Shown: piece by piece, positions 46,639 to 59,020 of the stretch
How positions within the stretch are numbered: position 1 is the stretch's first letter
Layout of the letters: each line of letters opens with the position of its first letter
NCBI GenBank assembly: GCA_015499995.1
Contig: JADNRV010000093.1
Location: 1 to 64,000 of the forward strand
Direction: 5' to 3'
Origin: Flammula alnicola
Taxonomy: Eukaryota; Basidiomycota; Agaricomycetes; Agaricales; Strophariaceae
Length of the DNA: 64,000 bases
Notes under the pieces: generated by a model
Told to the model about the DNA's origin: nothing
What the model saw: the letters and a program-made list of their open reading frames with translations, nothing else
Database searches by the model: none
Made by a program: the position numbers and the translations under genes

Positions 46639-48692
46639 TCAAACGGTTTTACAAAGAATCTCATCATCCCAAGCCTCCGAGTTAACACCTTGGCGAACAA
46701 TTAGCAGATCTTTCGGATCAAGGGCTTGCTTGAATGCCAGAAGGCGAGGGTAGTGATCTCCCCAGTACGACGTCTGCCAGTTGGGCTCGAGGATGTCAGG
46801 CTGTACCAGATGTGAGCTCGACATGCACTTGATACTGTAAAATGAAATTGACGGACCTCATTGACATAGCGCCGCCGGTCGGGGTGATAGCGCGAAGTCC
46901 ATTCGCCAAGTCCGTGACGTTCTGTCGGACGCCCTCAATATCCTGGATCGTGGCAGTGGTGGCGTTCCAGCTAAGAGCGATGGTGAGGTCGGTAAGCATG
47001 ATTCGGAAGGCGGGGTTGACCGAAGCGGCATCGGGATCTACTTGCGCAACGGCTCCACCTCCGACGAGGCTATAAGCAGAAGATTAAAAGCACAATTAGC
47101 GTTCATATAACGAGCAAGGGTTAAATATAACGGTACGTACAAAGGACGTGCATCGTCAAGAGCCGTTAGCGCTTGGGCCAATGCAGCAGGCTCGTTCTCG
47201 AAATTTACGCGAGGGAGCAAGCGGGAAGCGACAGCGACGGGGATTCCGCTGAAGTCTCCAACGGTATAGTTGAAGCCAATACCATTTTCACTGTTGATGA
47301 AGTTGTCTTCGTACCACTGCTGGAATCCTGTATACGTCTTCGTTACTTCGAGGGAAATCTCAACCCCAGGGATCTGGGAGATGGTGTCGTAGAAGCCCTG
47401 AAGGGTTGCGTTGGCGTTCGGGTTCGTTGGAGGACTACCGAGCGCCATGAGGGTAAGGAAGAACTGCGTGCCGCTGTAGGGCCACATACCAGCCCAACCA
47501 GCATCAGATATGGCGGGGTGTACTTTGGCCCACTCGGTGAAGAGGGCTAGACGCCCCTCCTCGGTCGTCGTGTTGCTAACGAGGAACGCGGCTGTGACTT
47601 CCCCAGCAGGGTGGGTCAGGTAGGTGACGGAGGTCAGAATTCCAAAGCTCGGGCCGCCTCCTCCGCGTAAGGCCCAGAAGAGGTCCGGGTTAGTGTAAAG
47701 ATTTGCAGTAACGTGTTCTCCGCTCGGAAGGACAACGGTCTCTTCGACGACGTTGTCAACGCCTAGGGTTTTGTTTAGGTACCTTTTCGCTTAATAATAG
47801 AATCCGACTTGCCTAAACCATAGAACGGCGCCAAAATACTGTGGCCACCTCCCGCGGGCCATCCACCACCGGCACCAACGGTTCCTCCTGCACCAATACC
47901 CCCGACCACAACTCTACCCTGTGCCGCAACGTCAACATAGAGGGTGTTCCACTGTACGCCTGGTCCGATAGTAACAGCTAAATTTCAAAGGATAAGCCGC
48001 CGGCTTCATTGTGCACAAAAAAATTCACGTACTGGGGACGCCTTGAGTCCCACTGGGTGCATTTTGCGGGACGAAGGTATCCGAGAACACAACATCTTGC
48101 ATGTTATGGGTCCACAGCATGATAGATGATTCTCCGAAACTGCGGCCCAGACTTTCGTGCCTTGAATCTCAAACTTCAGTCGAGGAACGAAGACAGAGAA
48201 CTGATATTCCTTACCCCGTGTTCTTCACAACCAATTTTAAGTTGTACTGAGAGGCGAATAGCACAGTGTTTTGAATGTCGGAGACCGTCGTGGCGTTAAC
48301 AACACCCCAAGGTACTCTTCCTTGGAAGCAGTGGTCGGCCGGGTTGGTAACGTTTCCGAAAGGATCACATTGCTCGATCACCGTCGAGTTAATGATGGAT
48401 TCCCAATTAGTGAATTGGAGAGCGTTTGGGATACTCGCGCGAAACGCCCCATTGTTCCAGTTGCTCTCGACCGTGGCGCACGCAGCTGCATTAAAACTTG
48501 GATCGCCGACGAAGCATACGTCCCCGATGGGGCGTGGATGGATCAAAGGGTGACTGAGATTCTTTTCGAAGGCAGACAAGACGGCCGGCTCGGAAAGCAG
48601 GAGTCACCTGGAAGGCATTTGCACTGAAGTGCAGCCTCGATAGGCGCAATAGCCACGGCGAGGGCGATGGCGAGGTAGGAGAGTCGAAGCAT
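46639..48692 (-). CDS. FAD-linked oxidase, berberine-bridge-enzyme type (secreted)
   Basis: A signal peptide (YLAIALAVAIAPIEA) is followed by the CKCLPGDSCFPS start typical of secreted fungal BBE-like oxidases. The FAD_binding_4 domain has VVKNTGHESLGRSFGESS, whose His usually binds FAD covalently, and GWPAGGGHSILAPFYGLGVD. The C-terminal BBE domain has PNWQTSYWGDHYPRL, KQALDPKDLL and GVNSEAWDD. These enzymes oxidise alcohols, sugars or alkaloid- and terpenoid-like substrates with O2, releasing H2O2. Two single-base losses are apparent: near 48585 (between the CxxGxxC start and the LSHPLIHP helix) and near 46868 (before NEPDILEP). An intron at 46783-46842 joins the two BBE exons once the latter is allowed for. 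In this cluster it may oxidise a late intermediate outside the cytosol. Confidence 0.82.
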
Positions 48693-49742
48693 CCTTGGAT
48701 AAGGCGTGAGGTCGATTCCGATCCAACAACAGGATTTATACACGCTCGAATCCTTTATTTGTGAATGTCATCTTGTATCATCTGTGCGATATATTCTTGT
48801 CGTGTAAGCTTGCCATGCTATCATAACGGCTATTTGCATACCTCCAGTGGCGAGGCCCGGGGGCGACGCACAAAAAAAGGATCCGTGGGTTTCAAGTTTG
48901 AACTTTCCGCAACAGCTGCCAATGGGCTGATTTATGTAAGTATAGAAAATGGACCGAGTATCGTGAAGATCCGTATGCAAGGCCTGCGCGGCTGTGGCAG
49001 TCAAGTCAAAGTCAAGTCCTATGAGCGTTGAATTCTGCGTCGGGCAACCAAATCGGGGTCAGTATCGGCATGTGTCAGTATCACGTAATAACCTTCCCAC
49101 GCGCGAAGTCTCCGTGACAGACTCCGGGGTCTGAACAGTCCAGTCGATCATCCATATGGACACCTGCTGTCAATCGCTGTCAATTCCCTTGTCTTTGCCG
49201 ACGGAAAATCGGGACAGCCTTGGACAAAGCCGATGTCACAGGAATGAGATAATCATTCAAAATTCAGGAGTTTTGATTCCATATCTATGCCAACGGATCG
49301 CAGTCGGATGTTCCGATGGAGTCAGTCTGACCGTTCTGGACCGGGTAGAACGCGCTGGGAACGCGTCGAGGAAGCGCCATGCGGTAAATTTAGCGCCGCA
49401 GGAAAGGAGAGCCCAGTGGCGAATGCCGAGACCCCACAAACGTACCCTTTTTTCGTCGACGAGACCAAAACGAGCCAAATGTTGGATTGGCCAAATGTTA
49501 ACCACACGAAGGTCTACGCATGCGCGACATTCAGATTCATCATAGACACCAGTCATTCGTATGCTATCACATCATTCTCAAGCTATCCAATTTCTACTAG
49601 GCTGCATATTTGAAGTCGATTCTATCCCACAGCTACACCGAGTGGTCTCGTTCTCTCAGAGACGACTAATTCTTCGGTTGGCTAACAAGAAATTCGCGGG
49701 GCGAGTTATTCAGGGTGTGATGCGATAGAAATAGTAAATGAC
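48693..49742. other. Intergenic, no supported gene
   Basis: Promoter of the BBE gene and 3' flank of the next P450. Frames at 48765-49031 and 49156-49613 overlap on both strands and have no family features or introns. Confidence 0.5.
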
Positions 49743-52190
49743 TTACATGAGCGACACCTTCATGGGAACTTGCGGTCCCTCTGCCTCCTTGCCTCTGACA
49801 TAAGGCGAGAGCGTGATACCCAAGCGCCAATCGACTACGGCGTCGGTCTTCTCAAAGTGGAAAGCGGGCAAAAGCACGGACATAACGGTTTCTTCGAAAC
49901 GAGCGTTAGCAATGCAAGTTGTGAAGTGAACTAAAGGACGTACTAATTTCCAACAAAGCAAACTTCATGCCCTGTTCAATTTTGCCTGAGTTAAGATGCA
50001 AATAAGAACGAAATACGATTGCAGGCTTACGGGCATGCACGTCCACCTCCCAAAAAGGTCATGCTGGAGTTAAATGTCAGATTCGCCAAAGCTCACTTGT
50101 ACGAAGGCGATTCTTACATGTTCGAAAGATACCAGGCGTCTTGACTGCTCGACAGTGCTTTCGTGGCGTGGCGACCCATCCACCGTTCGGGCTTGAATTC
50201 GGCCGCGTCGGGTCCCCAAGAGCGGTGGATCTATTCGTTGCCCCCAAACCGACGTAGACTGGAGTTCCCTTGTAAATCACAATCTCACGGATTTCCTTTC
50301 CAGTCTTTACGTCTTTAATCGGGAATTGCAAAGGAACGACAGTGTCTGCATAGTCCTGAAGAATAATTCAGCGTTGAACGTCGAGGAAGGAAGGTGTACA
50401 TACTGTCTCCAGATGAAGGTTACAGGCGCAAAAAGACGTAAAGCCTCTCGACAAGTAGCATCCAGGCGGGGAAGGGCATTGAGTTCATAGAAATCGAAAG
50501 GTGCACCATCCTTTTTCTAGGCGATAAAGGACGACATTTCAGCGCTAGAACCATCTACCGAAATTCCAATCACTTACGGCCGAGGCTTCATTGATCTCCT
50601 CTCGCAACCATGTCTGGAGGGAAGGATTCAAGGTCATCAGATCCAGAAGTCGTGACATAGCCCCAGAAGTCGTTTCTTGACCGCCTAGAACAATGGAACT
50701 GGGGGGAAGGAGATTGTCAGAATCAAATAGAAAAGGTTGGCCTTGATACAAACCTCATGTTGGCGATAACAATCTCGTCGGGCATTCTGTCCTCTTCGTC
50801 CGCCTCTACATTCGCCTGCACTAATGACGTTCAAAATATAGGGAGTTGACATTAGTAATAGGCAATATCTTAACTCACTGAGCAAAGTAGTCAGATCGCG
50901 ACCGCCAGAGGCAGTGTTAGCAAGTGCTGCAATTCCTCCTTCGTCGAATGCCGCCTTCTTCTCCTGGAATACTTGGGCGCAAACGGGGTGCATGGTATCG
51001 ACCGCTTTTTTGAAACTGCGCAATGCCGGCCACGGAATAACATACGCCAGGTTCGCCACTGCTCTACGGAACCATACAGGCTCCATTTTCCTCCAGGATT
51101 CAAGGAATGGGAGAAGGAAGAACAATTTGCTTGCGGCTGGGCTACGCACATTAAAGCAATGCAGATATTCAGTGATAAGTTATTAGCCTTTTAAAAATAT
51201 GGACTTACAGAACATCTTTGAGGGCTTCATGGAACTCCAAAAATTCCTTGCTATTCCTGTCAAATGAGTTGAACGTGTGGCCAATACCGCCTTGAGATAT
51301 GAGTTCGAGAGCGGTTCGGGTCAAGCGGTCCAAAATATCCACGGTATTATCAGATTTAGATTTGATTTCTGCTGCCAGCCTTTCGCGAAGCTATGTAATT
51401 GTCAGTATCGAAACATAAGATCGAAGGTAGATAAATACCTCGATAGCAATGCGATAGAACAGAGGCGAGAGCTTAGAAACGTGGGCAGCTGTAAAGACCG
51501 GGTTCATAAGTTTCCTTTGCTTCTTGTGATCGTTTCCTGAAAAGGCAATGAGGACAGCTCTATGCTAAACAGGATCTACAAAATACCCCAGACGGATGCC
51601 AGTTGATCGCCGTGGTGAATGACTCCAAAGAGGCTTAAATGCAATGTCCGTCAGCATGTAGAAATCGAATAAATAGGGCTTCACTAACCCAGAAAATTCA
51701 GTGGACTCGCGGAAGATGCTCTGATCGCGAACGAGAATTGAATGTAAAGCCAGAGGATCCGAAATGTAGAGCCCATCCGACTGCGCAAAGCTCTCAGTCA
51801 GTATTTTGAAATTACGCGTTGTAGTCATCGTCATCGTGAACTAACCCCAACGATTCCTCCCTTTAACCTTGCAACATGTCCATGACGTTCGTCATTTTAA
51901 AGTGGAAATCGGTGTCGTCCGGGTTGTGCATGTCGAGGAGGTAGCCTGGAGTTTTTGGAATATATCATCGGGTTATTTATTATTCGGAATCAAGTCAACA
52001 CACCTAACATCGAAGACGATGGCTGTGGACCAGGAATATGCTCATAAGGCGAGCGTGTTGTCAACGACTTGATGAACTTGAGTATCAGCACGACCAATAC
52101 TCCAACGGAGGCCGCCTTGACCACCAGGCCAAGGTCCAGCGCTCCATTGGTGAAGAGACTGCTTTGCTGCATAACTTGAGAGAAACCCAT
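49743..52190 (-). CDS. Cytochrome P450 (CYP5150-like), divergent pair member
   Basis: Starts at 52190 with a membrane helix (LGLVVKAASVGVLVVLILKF) then RSPYEHIPGPQPSS. Landmarks: YISDPLALHSILV, NDHKKQRKLMNPVFTAAHV (C helix), GGQETTSGAM (I helix), CREALRL (ExxR), and heme loop FLGGGRACPG with the Cys ligand split by an intron just after CP. It ends KVSLM at 49743. It resembles the large CYP5150 group of mushrooms by pattern; I could not verify the family. Two apparent base losses: near 50217, before the PERWMG helix, and near 51872, before GGIVG. It is microsomal and oxidative, and faces another P450 across a 705-bp shared promoter. Confidence 0.82.
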
Positions 52191-52895
52191 GTTGGAGGTA
52201 ATCCGACAGATTTGAACGAGTGGGTGTTTCTTCAGAGCTTTAGAGCTCTTCTCACCTTGACATCCAAATTTAGTAAGTACCCGGACCGTATGTACTATGC
52301 AGCCTTCCCGGTGCGACCAACTGTGCGTGCACCTTCTCAAACCCGGGGACCAGAGTATTCAAAACAGACTTCGATTGTGGTTCTTCGTCCTCCGCCGATG
52401 GAAATTACAAAAGATACATGTCAGAATCACTTTGAAGTGGTATTCTTCACGACGGTAGAGGTTTACTCATTCGGTGAAGGAATTTTTGAAGAATTTGAAG
52501 TCGGATATCTCCGTTAATTTTAAATTCGCTTATCGGAAGATCTGATCGACGATAAGTATCCGATCGTGATCTGATGCCACGACTCTGTCTATTTTTAGTT
52601 CATCCCCATCCCCGATTACAACACCGTCGCGTGCAGAAATATTGTCAAAGTTCCCTTCGATGTCTATAGGTACGTCTGGCTGAAGAATTGTTTTCATTGG
52701 CTGGATATCATGGAGTTGTCAGAAGCTTGCTTTGATATCTAATTCTTCGGTGAGAAGTCTCCGCGCCGGGGTTTGAATGAAAGCGCCTTTATTCGCGCGA
52801 ATTTCGCAAACCCTATATCCTGTCACGCAGAATTTTATTGAAGGGGAGAGAATCTACCTTGTATTTAGAGACTGTGTGATATCTCACAAGGTTTC
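52191..52895. promoter_or_regulatory. Divergent promoter of two P450 genes
   Basis: 705 bp between the starts of the P450s at 52190 and 52896, suggesting co-regulation. An antisense frame runs through its left part (52038-52517) with no domain. No clear TATA box or known factor site. Confidence 0.45.
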
Positions 52896-54865
52896 ATGGC
52901 TTTCGCTATGCTCGACTTATCTGTTGGGTGGCAAATTTTGCTTCCAATCGTCTTAGTCTCTGTCCTCGCCCACTGGGCGTTTACCCCTCCTGCCGAACTT
53001 CGTCACCTCCCAAGAGCACCTATACTCCCCCTTTTATGGAGTTACATCTCCGGGGAAGTCGAAGATGTGCGCATCAAGCGCCTTCTTTTACCTTTTGCAA
53101 ATGAGTCAGGTGAAGGCGTCGTGCTAGTCTACGCTCTCGGGCGCTGGATTGTGCACGTACTTGATCATCAGGTACTGCTCATGGCGTAAATTGTTATTCA
53201 TAATATTCACGACCTGTTTAGATCGCCAAAGACTTGTCCGACAACATTAGCCTCTGGCCTAAGGAAGAACCACCAGGTCTGTCTATCGATCTTCATCTGA
53301 AGGATGAAAATCTTAAATCAAAACAGATGAGATGTTGCTCTGGAGGTTCGTCGGGAGGACCAACGTCATTCTCTCTAACGGAGAGGCTTGGACGCGACAC
53401 TCGCATGTCGTCAAATCTGCACTCTCCAGGAATCTTCCCATCGCCGAGTTCGTTTCACTGAGCAAAAAGCTGTTCAACAAGATGGCAAATGGCGGACTCA
53501 TCAAATGGGACGACTATACGATGGTAAGCTTCGACTTCGTTGTATTCTACGGGTCAATTTCTGACGAAAAACAACATGCAGCGTTTTGCTCTTGATGCCG
53601 TGGGTGGGTTTTCGACCTCTAAGTCCGCGTAAATACCTTGTTTTTAACGCGATTGTCAGGCACGACTGCTCTTGGACACAACTTCCGTGCCATCGAAGAT
53701 GACCACAGCCCCTTCGTTCGGCAATATAATGAAGTCATGGATGGGATCGCATCTCCCCCGTAAGTAGTCCGCTGTGAAAATTGAAGTAACCGTGAATGCT
53801 GACTACTTTCTCCAGTTACATTGTTTTCCCTAAGTTGGAGAAGTGGTTCCCTCGCCGTCTTGTTACGCAGAATATCGATAACCTTGTTTCGAAGTTCCAA
53901 AATATTTTGGAACACAAGAAGGAGAATAAAGGGAACGATATGCTAACCTACATGCTGGAGGAGCCTGGAATGACAGACGAAGAATACAGAGATAACATGT
54001 AAGAGGCTCGTTGGCTCGCACTCATAAAACTCAAGTTGATTGAAAATTTCAGGGTCGTATTCTTTATCGCTGGTCATGTTAGTATCAGTTTTGGTCTCCT
54101 GCTGCCCATATTCCTGACAATTTGATAATAGGATACCAGCGCTGGTGCAATGTCGAGCTTTGTGTACTACCTTGCCAAGAATCCCGCAATTCAAAAGCGC
54201 GCCCGCGAAGAAGTCCTATCCGCGCTTGGCGATGACGACGTCGACGTAGCTAACCTGCGTAAAATGAATTTCGTTCAAGCCTGCATTCGGGAATCACTGA
54301 GAATTAACACCCCCATTGTAAGTACCTTGATCTCTAATCCTCGGATGATGCTCAACGTACATTATCGAATTTGCAGACTTATATGGTTCCTCGCGCATCT
54401 GAGCAGCCCGCAAACCTCAAAGCCTCGAATGGGAAAACTTATTATCTTCCTCCCCGAACCTCAGTTATCTTGAATATCACGTCCATCCACCATAACGAAA
54501 CATATTGGCCAAATGCCGGAGCTTTCATCCCGGAGCGCTTTTTCGGGAAGTCGGACAAAGACGAGACTCGTGTGGACGCGAGTCTTTGGCTGTATGTGCC
54601 GCGCCATTTACAAAGACTCATTTTTTTTACTGATAAATTTGATTAGACCCTTTGCTCTAGGTCCTCGTCAATGCCCAGCACGCAACTTCGCCATGTACGA
54701 ACTTAGGACATTGGCCGCCATGCTTCTTCAAAACTGGGAGTGGACTTTACCCGAAGATTCTCCGCACAAAGAATTCCTAAGAATGGGTTTTCGCCTTTCG
54801 CCCTCAGCTTACCCAAGGATATGTACATCCAATTTACCAAGAGAAATTTGTCTTCGTCGAAATAG
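52896..54865 (+). CDS. Cytochrome P450, divergent pair member
   Basis: Ten exons: 52896-53171, 53222-53276, 53327-53523, 53582-53603, 53660-53759, 53816-53998, 54053-54077, 54132-54317, 54377-54591 and 54647-54865, close to 492 residues. N-terminal anchor (WQILLPIVLVSVLAHWAF), then a PP-rich hinge, NGEAWTRHSHVVKSALS (C helix), FFIAGHDTSAG (I helix), CIRESLR (ExxR), PERFFG, and heme loop FALGPRQCPARNFA; the usual last Gly of the motif is Ala. Near 54783 the frame slips by one base: the conserved tail (FALSLPKDMYIQF) is read only in the next frame, ending at 54865, whereas the literal frame runs to 54914. Nine GT-AG introns of 50-59 bp. Microsomal monooxygenase; substrate unknown. Confidence 0.85.
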
Positions 54866-55788
54866 AAGCCTGTTAGTAGGGATAGTGGCTATGTCTTCCA
54901 GAAATACGAACTAGAATGTTTGCCTTGCCAATTCAGCGGTGTGAAAATAATTGACGGCTACTTGAAAAGATGTAACTGTCGGTGAAATTCACACGACTTG
55001 AAGCTATCAGTATTAGAAATATCACACATCTACAACTCCTTCAGTGCGCGTGGGTTTGAGGGCGATGCTACGCACTGGCAACTCAAGTTCGAGCCGGAAA
55101 AGAATGTCAAATTTCTGTAGAATCAGGAGTTCCATCAATAAGGCCTGAGAAGGGGGAGTCATGCGGAATAGGGGTGGCATCCCGTTGTGAGCCAAGCTCC
55201 CCGATTCGAATAGTAAGTTCTGCGTGATATTTGGTAACTCGGTGCGAAACCGGCACAGTGGAGAGTCGTGATTCAGAAACAACTGGAACGAGAACGCAGC
55301 GTGGCCGGTGCCTATGACCATGTATGTACGTATGAACCCCAATTGTTTCCGTCTTGGTCGCCTTTTGGCATGTGTGATGTTAAAATCCGTCTGAGACCGT
55401 CTCCGACTTCAGTCGACCCGAGCGATTGGACAATGCAACTTGGCTTCTGTTCACCCGGAGTCATTGCGATCGGGATTAGGAAAAATTTCGGCCATACGCT
55501 ACCACCGTTCATGTTGGAGTCAATCGTTCATATTCTTTTCTTGGTGGAAGAACACATACCCATGTCAGTCAAGGACAATTTGAAATGACATTCATATGGA
55601 AGTACTCCGACTTCATCGAGACTTGCATGATTCATCCAAACTTTCAACAAAGAAGCTGATAACAATTTGAAAACTTCCACCTGTTCTCAATCGAGGAAGG
55701 CTGCACCTGGTGCTCGTGCTTCTCTCAAATATATAAAAATAAATATTAAGTGGTTACAATCATCACAACCCAACTGATTTGATTGACA
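54866..55788. other. Intergenic, two unplaced frames
   Basis: A minus frame (55022-55342) and a plus frame (55268-55588) are each about 106 codons. The minus frame ends in a Pro/Lys-rich tail vaguely like a P450 C terminus but has no heme loop. Neither is called. A TATATAAAAA stretch at about 55731-55740 suits the next gene, whose ATG is at 55789. Confidence 0.4.
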
Positions 55789-56492
55789 ATGCCTATCCTC
55801 GACGTTATCGCGTTCAAACCTAGTGAAGAGCCCAAGACTTCCTCTGCTCTCCAGAGCTTCTTGGAGACATTGAAGAAATATGATGGTATAATAAGGTAAA
55901 TTGCGTGATCACAGAAAATAGTCGTCGATCTAATCTAATCTTTTTTTGTTCGCTAGTGCATGGCATGGAGTTCCAGTCGAGGATCCGACACAATACCATG
56001 TCATCGTGTTCTGGGACACCCTCGCCCACATTACAGCAGCTTCCAAAGACTCGTACTACCCCTCTCTCCCTGCAAATTTTCCTGTCGCAGATTCTTCCTT
56101 GCAGCGGAAGCTGTTCGATATCAATCAGTACCCGGAAACTGCTCTTGCGGCTCCTATCACAGACATTACCTACATGTTTCTCAAGAAAGACAAGACGTTC
56201 GAGAAGGACCTCCAGCCCATCTTAATAAAGTTTAACGAATTGAAGGAATCCGGCTCACAGGGAGCGTATTGGGGTCAATCCACTGAAGTTGAGGGAGTGT
56301 CTATCATTCTGATCGGATGGAATTCTGTCCAGGTTAATCTAATCTTTTTTTGTGTTCTATTCTTCTGACTTACTCTTTCTACAGGAGCATTACGATGCCG
56401 GGAAAATTCCTGCCTATAAGGAGTTGAATGATTCCTCAACCTCCGTCGTAACTTTCGACTTGAAGCATGTTGGTTTTGAGAAGCTATTTTAG
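55789..56492 (+). CDS. Small alpha/beta-barrel (ABM-like) protein, 196 aa
   Basis: Three exons (55789-55895, 55957-56332, 56385-56492) in a clean frame. The sequence starts PILDVIAFKPSEEP and has AWHGVPVEDPTQYHVIVFW with a second half EGVSIILIGWNSVQEHYDAG. This is the repeated ferredoxin-like strand-helix pattern of dimeric alpha/beta-barrel domains (stress-response and ABM monooxygenase-type proteins). No signal peptide. Such proteins can be cofactor-free oxygenases, cyclases or simple dimeric binders; no catalytic residues can be named here. It lies tail to tail with the terpene cyclase gene. The introns share a TAATCTAATCTTTTTTTG stretch. Confidence 0.7.
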
Positions 56493-56927
56493 TCATTCCA
56501 CGACGATGTGGTAAAAGTTGTAGCAGCTAGCCGAATGATAAGAAATCTACTCTGCGCCGCCGAATAGTCTCACTCGAAGAACGCTGTTGCACTGGTATTG
56601 GAGCTAAAAGAATGATTGAAGTCAGGCTTCGCTACGCCGGCGGAACTATAGCCACCTATTAAGGAAGATGCCGTGCCGTAATTAGCACTATTTCGGGAAA
56701 TTTTCTTGTTGTCTACATTGGGAAATTCCTTGAGGCGGTGTGGCGGCACCAAAAATGTCTGAACAAGTTCTACATTGCTTCCTGACCCCACTAAGTACCG
56801 AAAATACATGATATCTATTTATTGAGAATGCTGCATAGAACGAGAATGTGTGTATTGAGTCTTAATACTTCAAGAAAGCGCTGAGAGATACAAGCGATTG
56901 AAGAATGTGAATAGGAGCGGGGAGGAT

Positions 56928-58684
56928 TTAGTCGGCATAGTCGCGATCTGGATTGACCTTTCCGTAGCAATTCGACCTGTTGGATAGCGCGAATGCCAGG
57001 GCGTCGTTACGCCGTCATTGCGAATCAGTATTCCAGAGCTCCGTATTTATAAAACCAACCGTTGTCCCATGAGCCGTCTTCGCACTGCAGAGAAAGGAGG
57101 GTCTCGAGGTCTCTATGTCCACGAGATCAACGACGGTTGCAGCAATAATTCGCGCAGCGAGGGAAAGTGAATCCGCCTCTGCACCAAAACGTTCCATGAT
57201 CCTGTCCTTGAACGTCGGTCCCAGGCGCTGACGCACTTCCGGGGAATTGTGCAGCAGGCGGAAAGGAAGAACAAGAACTGGTCGCGCTGACGTAGTAGTA
57301 TGTCCCAGCAATGTAGGCGCGGTTTGTAGAACCTTCTCCACCCAATCAAGTGTTCCGGGAAGTTCATGACCTCTCCCGTTTTCGTAGAAGAGGTTGAGAA
57401 CGTTCACGCAACGACGGGATCTTGTAAGAACATATGTTAGCGAACTGATTATTTGATATTTGAGTAAAGGTAGTAGCACCTATACGGGGACGCGAGTGAT
57501 CGAAATAGACTTGTATTATCCCATCAGAGTTTCGGTACTTCAGCATTTCATCCATGACTTTATGCTTCGTAGCCGTATCCACATGGTCAGAGACAGTTAG
57601 GCCAAGCGATGTCGTTCAAGGTCATTTCTATTCGAGAGGCAAGGTCAAACACAGTTCAGTTTGAGTGTAGATCAAGACTCACGGAAAGAGTTCTGTCGTA
57701 AGCACCCCACCACTCTGGAAGAAATTGAATTGTCCCGGATGTTTCACGTACTCGACCAACGACCTACGATACGAGATGTTTTATTAGCTGACGGAAAACT
57801 ATTAGAAAGTACAAATATTTACTTATCGCCGGTAGCTTCGAGGATTAGGAGTTGGGCAAATTCTAGAAAGAGGCCCGATTAGACGGTGTCAGTCAGAGAG
57901 AAGGGTAGTACCTCTGAAAGTTCGACGTTGTTGGAGGTCACCGAAGTTAAATTCTTCTTGTGCGAGGCTAGAAATTTGCTCCCGCGCACTGTAGGGTCGC
58001 CGCAAAGGTTCTTGAGTTGTTGTATACTTTCGCTTGATCATCAAAAACGATTCCGTGCATGCCGAAAGATCGAGCGCTTAAGACGTTCTCGAGTTTGTCA
58101 TCGACGAATATAGTGCGGGATGGGTCGATCCCAGTCTCCTCGATCACATGTTTGTAGAAACCAATATTCGGCTTGCGCTCACGGGCAGCTGCACTGAAAA
58201 TTAATGAATATTAGCCAGCCTGACACCATAGATTCTTATGAAAATAAACCTACGATGTGAATGCGTGATCAAAAAGCGCCCACTCCTCAGGAGTAGCTTT
58301 CGTGGACAATACCGCCCAGTCGGGAGCCGAGATGTTCGACATAGCGTAGATTGCCAGGCCGGATTCCCTGAGTTCCCGAATAACCTCCAGAAGTTTTGGA
58401 TTGCTCTGGAGAGAGTCGCGGGCAGCTTCGAAGGCGCCCTTGACGTCAGCAGCAGCGACACTAAACTCCTGTGCGACGACAGAATAGGCTTCTTCTTCGG
58501 TAAGATTGCCCTTTTCATATTCGAACCAGTGGAACGAACGAAGGATATTGCGAAGAGTCTTGGCTGGAAGAGGTGACTTTGGAGTAGAAGGCGACCAGGT
58601 AAACAGAACGTCGCCAAGATCGAATACGACGGCCGTATAGCGTTTCGACTTGGTCGAGTTGGGAGCAATGTCTCGATGACCCAT
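56928..58684 (-). CDS. HAD-type terpene cyclase (drimane synthase-like), frame interrupted
   Basis: The N-terminal half is a haloacid-dehalogenase-like domain: VVFDLGDVLFTW (motif I), YAMSNISAPDW (motif II) and KPNIGFYKHV then TIFVDDKLENV (motifs III/IV). The C-terminal half is a terpene-cyclase alpha barrel: LLILEATGDK, ELFPNDLDTTSLGL with the class II acid motif DxDTT (57601-57623), IIQVYFDHSRPR, VNVLNLFYENGRG, RLLHNSPEVRQRLG and the GW-F-Y-K-Y end. The layout matches fungal HAD-like cyclases such as AstC, which turn farnesyl diphosphate into drimanyl-type diphosphates by proton-started cyclisation. The HAD half may also remove the phosphate. Introns: 58203-58260, 57849-57895 and others. 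About eight to ten single-base losses break the frame, including one inside the DxDTT codons. It is either decayed or badly base-called. Confidence 0.8.
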
Positions 58685-58949
58685 GATAGCCGTAGTAGTA
58701 ATGGGATATGACTTAGAATCCTTTTTTTTGTACTCTGAATACCTGGCACCCTCTTATTTTGTTTCTTTGAAAGGTAACAAGTGTGTGACAGTCCAGGTGT
58801 GAGGCAAGATGCATCGGCAGAAGATACCGTCAAGGTGCATGGTATTTTCGGTCAGAAGGTACTTTCGGGAGACCTCTGATTTTGTCTGAGATGTGAACTG
58901 CTGAAAAAAATCCTGGAGTAGGATGAATCCAAGAATAGAAGTTATTTGC

Positions 58950-59020
58950 AACTTTGGGTCCACGAGCGAGATTCGAACGGGGCCTTATCACCCCCAACCA
59001 ATCACATCCCAGCGCCTTTT
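58950..59020 (-). other. tRNA-like fragment (B-box)
   Basis: On the minus strand a GTTCGAATC B-box (58970-58978) is followed by a TGGACCC end resembling a tRNA acceptor strand, and a TGGGATGTGATTGG A-box-like stretch lies about 25 bp upstream. The T stem does not pair and no matching 5' acceptor strand is found, so it is not a functional tRNA; it could be a tRNA remnant or the head of a SINE. Confidence 0.25.

Noticed and set aside
55022..55588. Two overlapping frames as a possible P450 remnant
   Set aside because: A Pro/Lys tail alone is too little; no heme loop or ExxR is present.
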